Positions 60,712 through 64,000 of a stretch of 64,000 nt of DNA are shown piece by piece. The stretch spans positions 3,410,001 through 3,474,000 of the forward strand of contig NZ_CP109178.1 in NCBI RefSeq assembly GCF_036248255.1, written 5' to 3'. The DNA comes from Streptomyces sp. NBC_01717 (GTDB taxonomy: Bacteria > Actinomycetota > Actinomycetes > Streptomycetales > Streptomycetaceae). The translations under genes and the position numbers were made by a program. Within the stretch, counting starts at the first letter, position 1. Each line of letters starts with the position of its first letter. A model generated the notes under the pieces. The model searched no databases. It saw nothing but the letters and a program-made list of their open reading frames with translations, and was not told the origin of the DNA.

Positions 60712-62631
60712 ATGGACATGCGGATGGCAAGACGAAGGACCATCGGAGCCGTGGTGACGGCGCTCGCCGCCGCGCTGCTGCCCTGGCAGAGCGCGGCGGC
60801 CGAGGGCGGCTCGGCCGCCGCGACCCCGCCCGAGGTGCTGCCCACGCTCCGCGAATGGCACGGCGGTCAGGGCGAGTTCACGCTCACCGATCGGGCGGGA
60901 ATCGTGCTGGACGGAGTGCGGGACAGCCGTACGGCCGCCGACGCACGCCGATTCGCCGGCGAACTGAACGGCAAGGCGTCGGTGTCGCGGGGCCACGCGG
61001 CCCGCTCCGGGGACATCGTGCTGCGCCAGGACCCGTCCCAGAAGGGCCTGTTGGGCGCGGAAGGCTACCGGCTCACGGTCGGTACCCGCATCACTGTCAC
61101 CGCCGCGACCTCCACCGGCGTGTTCTACGGCACCCGGACCGTCCTCCAGCTGCTGAACGACGACGGCCGCGCCGCGCGGGGTTCGGCGACCGACGTACCC
61201 GCGTACCGCGAGCGTGGAGTCGGGGTCTGCGCCTGCTACATCAACATATCGACACAGTGGTTCGAGCGGCTGATGAAGGACATGGCGTCGCAGAAGCTCA
61301 ACCAGCTGTGGATCGAGGCCAAGGTCAAGAGCGACACCGACCCGGCGTCGGCGTTCTGGGGCTACTACACCAAGCCTCAGGTCCGCACGCTGGTCGCGAT
61401 GGCCAGGAAGTACCACATCGAGCTCGTGCCCGAGATCAACTCCCCCGGCCACATGGACACCTACCTGGAGAACCACCCGGAGCTCCAGCTCAAGGACCAG
61501 AACGGCGTCGCCTCCCCGCCCCGGCTCGACATCTCCCGGCCCGAGGCCCTGGCGTACTACACCTCGATGGTCGACGAGGCGCTGAAGGTCTGGGACACCC
61601 GCTACTGGCACATGGGTGCCGACGAGTACATGATCGGCTCCTCCTACCCGGACTACCCCCAGCTGCAGGCCGCGGCGCGCGCGAAGTTCGGTGCGTCGGC
61701 CACCCCCGACGATCTCTTCACCGACTTCATCAACCAGGTCAACGCGCATGTGAAGGCGGACGGCAGGTCGCTGCGGATCTGGAACGACGGGCTCGTCGGC
61801 AAGAACGCCGTCGTCCCGCTGGACCGTGACATCACCGTCGAGCACTGGCTGGGCGGCGGCTCCATCCAGCAGCCGTCCTCGCTGCTCGCCGAGGGCCGGC
61901 CGGTCATGAACTCCGCCTACTCCCTCTACCTGGTGCGCGGCGGCTTCACGATGCAGACCCAGAAGCTGTACGAGAGTGACTGGACGCCGTTGAGCTTCGA
62001 GGGTCAGACGCTGACCCAGGGGGCGGCGAACCTCACCGGCGCGAAGATCAGCCTGTGGCCGGACAGCGCGGCGGCCGAAACGGAGAACGAGGTGGAGACG
62101 AAGGTCTTCATGCCCCTGCGCTTCGTGGCGCAGGCGACCTGGGGCGGTCCGAAGCCGAGCCCGACGTACGCCGGTTTCGAGACGCTCGCCCGGAAGATCG
62201 GTCACGCGCCGGGCTGGGAGAACACCGACCGCGCCCCGCTCGCCGACGGTACGTACCGGCTGACCACGGGTGCGAAGGCGCTGGCCCCCGCGGCGGGTGC
62301 GGGCGTGTCCCTGGTCAGGAACAGCGCGGCCTCCTGGGCGCTGACGGCGACCGCCGACGGGTACTACACGGTGCGGTCCACGGAGAACGGTCAGTGCCTG
62401 GACGCGGTGCGCGGCAAGAAGTATCTGGGCGCGCCGCTGGAGGTGGGGGCGGAACTGTCACTCGCGAACTGCTCGACGACCGCGCGTACCCAGCGCTGGC
62501 AGCTGGACACCGGGGCGGGTGCGCTGACGCTGCGCAACGCGATCTCGCAGCTGCATCTGACGGAGCGTGCGTCGGACGGCGCCGCGGTGCAGACGACGGG
62601 CGCGACCCGGCTGACGGCGCGCGCCGCCTGA
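60712..62631 (+). CDS. Secreted GH20 beta-N-acetylhexosaminidase with ricin-like C-terminus
   Basis: 639 residues. A Sec signal peptide (MARRRTIGAVVTALAAALLP) precedes a GH20 N-terminal domain (TSTGVFYGTRTVLQLLNDDG) and barrel. The catalytic pair is Asp304-Glu305 in YWHMGADEYMIGS; EINSPGHMDTYLENHPELQL is another hallmark. The C-terminal about 120 residues (YYTVRSTENGQCLDAVRGKK, ANCSTTARTQRWQLDTGAG) resemble a ricin-type or RICIN-like sugar-binding domain. It degrades chitooligosaccharides outside the cell for uptake by DasABC. No full dre was found upstream, only a half-site near 60677. Confidence 0.92.
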   Translation: MDMRMARRRTIGAVVTALAAALLPWQSAAAEGGSAAATPPEVLPTLREWHGGQGEFTLTDRAGIVLDGVRDSRTAADARRFAGELNGKASVSRGHAARSGDIVLRQDPSQKGLLGAEGYRLTVGTRITVTAATSTGVFYGTRTVLQLLNDDGRAARGSATDVPAYRERGVGVCACYINISTQWFERLMKDMASQKLNQLWIEAKVKSDTDPASAFWGYYTKPQVRTLVAMARKYHIELVPEINSPGHMDTYLENHPELQLKDQNGVASPPRLDISRPEALAYYTSMVDEALKVWDTRYWHMGADEYMIGSSYPDYPQLQAAARAKFGASATPDDLFTDFINQVNAHVKADGRSLRIWNDGLVGKNAVVPLDRDITVEHWLGGGSIQQPSSLLAEGRPVMNSAYSLYLVRGGFTMQTQKLYESDWTPLSFEGQTLTQGAANLTGAKISLWPDSAAAETENEVETKVFMPLRFVAQATWGGPKPSPTYAGFETLARKIGHAPGWENTDRAPLADGTYRLTTGAKALAPAAGAGVSLVRNSAASWALTATADGYYTVRSTENGQCLDAVRGKKYLGAPLEVGAELSLANCSTTARTQRWQLDTGAGALTLRNAISQLHLTERASDGAAVQTTGATRLTARAA

Positions 62632-62706
62632 CGAGGTCCGGCTGAGGGCGCCATCCGCCCGATGCGACCCGGCTGACGGTGAAACCCGCCCGATGCCGCA
62701 CCGAAC

Positions 62707-62751
62707 GGGGCCCCGCCCGCCGGATCATCTGATCGCCGGCGCGTGGGGCCC
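62707..62751. terminator. Hairpin between GH20 and deformylase genes
   Basis: GGGGCCCCGCCCGCCGG at the left and CGCCGGCGCGTGGGGCCC at the right can pair with small bulges. It lies between convergent genes; loop near GATCATCTGATC. Confidence 0.55.
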
Positions 62752-62824
62752 TTCCATGTCCGGTGCCGGATGCCCCAATTGGGCGCCCACCGGACCGAAC
62801 CTGCCCTCGGTGGAATCCGGAACG

Positions 62825-63463
62825 TCAGTCGTTCGGCACGATCTCGTAGCGCGGCGTGTTCTCCGCCATCTGCCTCAGCGCGTCCTTGCGGTCGCGCTTC
62901 GAGAGCCGGTCGATGTACAGGTAGCCGTACAGGTGGTCCGTCTCGTGCTGAAGGCAGCGCGCGAAGTAACCGTCGCCGCGGACCTTGATCGGGTTGCCCT
63001 TGGCGTCCTGTCCGCGCACCACCGCGTAGTCCGGGCGGGCCAGCGAGGCGTATGCCGTCGGGACGGAGAGGCAGCCCTCGTTGGAGTCGTCCAGGACGCG
63101 CTCCTCGGGCGGCAGCTCGTCCAGCACCGGGTTGCAGACGACGCCCACGTGCCGCACACCGTCGTCGTCCGGGCAGTCGTAGACGAAGACCTTGAGGTCC
63201 ACACCGATCTGGTTGGCGGCCAGGCCCACGCCCTCAGCCGTCCGCTGGCTGGCGAACATGTCGTCGATCAGCTTGCCCAGCTCGTCGCCGAACTCGGTGA
63301 CGTCCTTGCACTCCTTGTGGAGCACCGGGTTGCCCACGACCGTGATCGGCCGGGAGGTGCCACGCTCGCGGTACGCCGCCTCACGCGCCTCACAGTCCTC
63401 GGTGTCCACGACGAATCCCTCGTCGTCGACGCTGATCTGCTCGTCCGTCTCCTGCTGCGCCAT
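62825..63463 (-). CDS. def: Peptide deformylase
   Basis: 212 residues. The three motifs are intact: [10 protein letters not shown] (79-88), EGCLSVP with metal ligand Cys131, and QHETDHLYG with His173, Glu174 and His177. The first 38 residues form an acidic extension before the usual start. It removes the formyl group from nascent proteins in the cytoplasm. Streptomyces carry several deformylases; this one is not next to fmt. It stands between GH20 and a hypothetical gene. Confidence 0.95.
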   Translation of the reverse strand: MAQQETDEQISVDDEGFVVDTEDCEAREAAYRERGTSRPITVVGNPVLHKECKDVTEFGDELGKLIDDMFASQRTAEGVGLAANQIGVDLKVFVYDCPDDDGVRHVGVVCNPVLDELPPEERVLDDSNEGCLSVPTAYASLARPDYAVVRGQDAKGNPIKVRGDGYFARCLQHETDHLYGYLYIDRLSKRDRKDALRQMAENTPRYEIVPND

Positions 63464-63536
63464 GTCCGCCGCACGCCTTCCTCAAAACCCGAATCGATGC
63501 CCGTACAGCGTAACGGCCGGGCCGCGGACGCACGGC

Positions 63537-64000
63537 TCAGCAGACTTCTTCGAGATCCCGCCACTCACGGCTGTCCGGGCTGTCCGCCACCCAGCCGTCC
63601 AGCAGTCCGCGGACCAGCCCCGCCGGCGCCGCTATCCCGCACTCGCGCTCAGGCACCCACAGCTCACCGGCGGTCCGGTGGCCCAGCGGGCCCGGATGGC
63701 CGGGCTCGCTGTGGTCATGCGGATCGAGGTGCTCACCGTCGCCCTCGTCGCTCTCCATCCGGCTCTCCGAACAGGCCCGGCAGAGCAGCCGTACGGACGA
63801 CGACCAGTCCTCGGCGGCGAACCCGGCGTCGGACGCCAGCTGCTCCAGGGCGTCCCGGTCGTCCTCCGTGGCCGCTTCGAGAAGCACCACCCAGGTGGGT
63901 ACGGGGGACGGCGCCCACAGCTCGATCTCGTCGAACACGGGATACGAGGGGCCGGCCGCGGTCACCCGCTCGCCGTGCGGCACCCCGTCGTGCAGGACGA
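63537..64000 (-). CDS. Hypothetical Cys/acidic-rich protein, 5' end beyond the window
   Basis: The frame is open to the right edge, so the start is probably outside; an internal GTG at 63983 would give 148 residues. FDEIELWAPSPVPTWVVLLE and EQLASDAGFAAEDWSSSVRL are structured; CRACSESRMESDEGDGEHLD is acidic with a C-x2-C pair. HRTAGELWVPERECGIAAPA follows. No known family was recognised. It lies 73 bp upstream of the deformylase gene on the same strand and could share its transcript. Confidence 0.65.
   Translation of the reverse strand, partial: VLHDGVPHGERVTAAGPSYPVFDEIELWAPSPVPTWVVLLEAATEDDRDALEQLASDAGFAAEDWSSSVRLLCRACSESRMESDEGDGEHLDPHDHSEPGHPGPLGHRTAGELWVPERECGIAAPAGLVRGLLDGWVADSPDSREWRDLEEVC

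Overview
This is about 64 kb of very high-GC actinobacterial chromosome, almost certainly Streptomyces. The evidence is strong G/C at third codon positions, GTG starts, ATGA/GTGA stop-start overlaps, and marker genes typical of the genus: WblE, DasR/DasABC, SodN/SodX, a sigma-H type switch, snapalysin with its LysR regulator, and a B12-riboswitch-controlled nrdAB. From memory, the order malic enzyme - ABC importer - sodX/sodN - sigH - lipid kinase - wblE - histidine kinase - nagB - das locus - nrdAB follows the S. coelicolor core around SCO5261 down to SCO5225. That is a recalled match and was not checked by alignment.

Layout. 1-11134, all on the minus strand, is accessory. It holds an FxSxx-COOH-type peptide-modification cluster (fxsT cut by the edge, an HExxH peptide hydroxylase, the radical SAM enzyme FxsB, the short precursor FxsA). 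Directly upstream is a vWA/TPR - MoxR AAA+ - trypsin (VMAP-like) conflict system with a trypsin-co-occurring protein. 11299-16692 holds small regulatory pairs: DUF6104; DUF4097-PadR with an operator; a 69-aa HTH protein plus a Clp-N protein under a striking tandem palindrome; and an MDR oxidoreductase. 16907-24657 holds malic enzyme, a polar amino-acid ABC importer, a sigma-factor fusion remnant between two related hairpins, a methyltransferase, a CGNR regulator, and sodX/sodN. 24772-32020 holds assorted enzymes, snapalysin with its LysR regulator, a truncated globin and a GNAT. 32183-36301 holds a family 2B encapsulin with its polyprenyl synthase cargo, a decayed flavohemoglobin reductase and a cytoplasmic-type amidase.

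36368-46958 holds a PLP desulfhydrase, Na+/H+ antiporter, UBP zinc finger, anti-sigma/sigma-H pair, lipid kinase, wblE, a PdtaS-like kinase, and a SIS protein divergent from nagB. 47039-54971 is the aminosugar locus (GH3 hexosaminidase, dasCBA, dasR) followed by a DUF3311/MctP carboxylate permease. 55122-60619 holds a GNAT, a cobalamin riboswitch, nrdA, nrdB, a small membrane protein and a GlxA/AraC-type regulator. 60712-64000 holds a secreted GH20 hexosaminidase, peptide deformylase and an edge-truncated hypothetical protein.

How they work together. GH20 and GH3 release GlcNAc; DasABC imports chitooligosaccharides; NagB (and perhaps the SIS protein) channels GlcN-6-P; DasR controls the set through dre sites. 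I see convincing dre sites at 46125 and 51886, weaker ones at 51910 and 44672. The most interesting material is the Fxs/VMAP block with an intact hydroxylase and an FxN-ending precursor, the encapsulin cargo preceded by an overlapping micro-ORF, the tandem palindrome of the HTH/Clp-N pair, and the deletion-fusion and frameshift remnants. I found no tRNA, rRNA, insertion sequence or CRISPR array.
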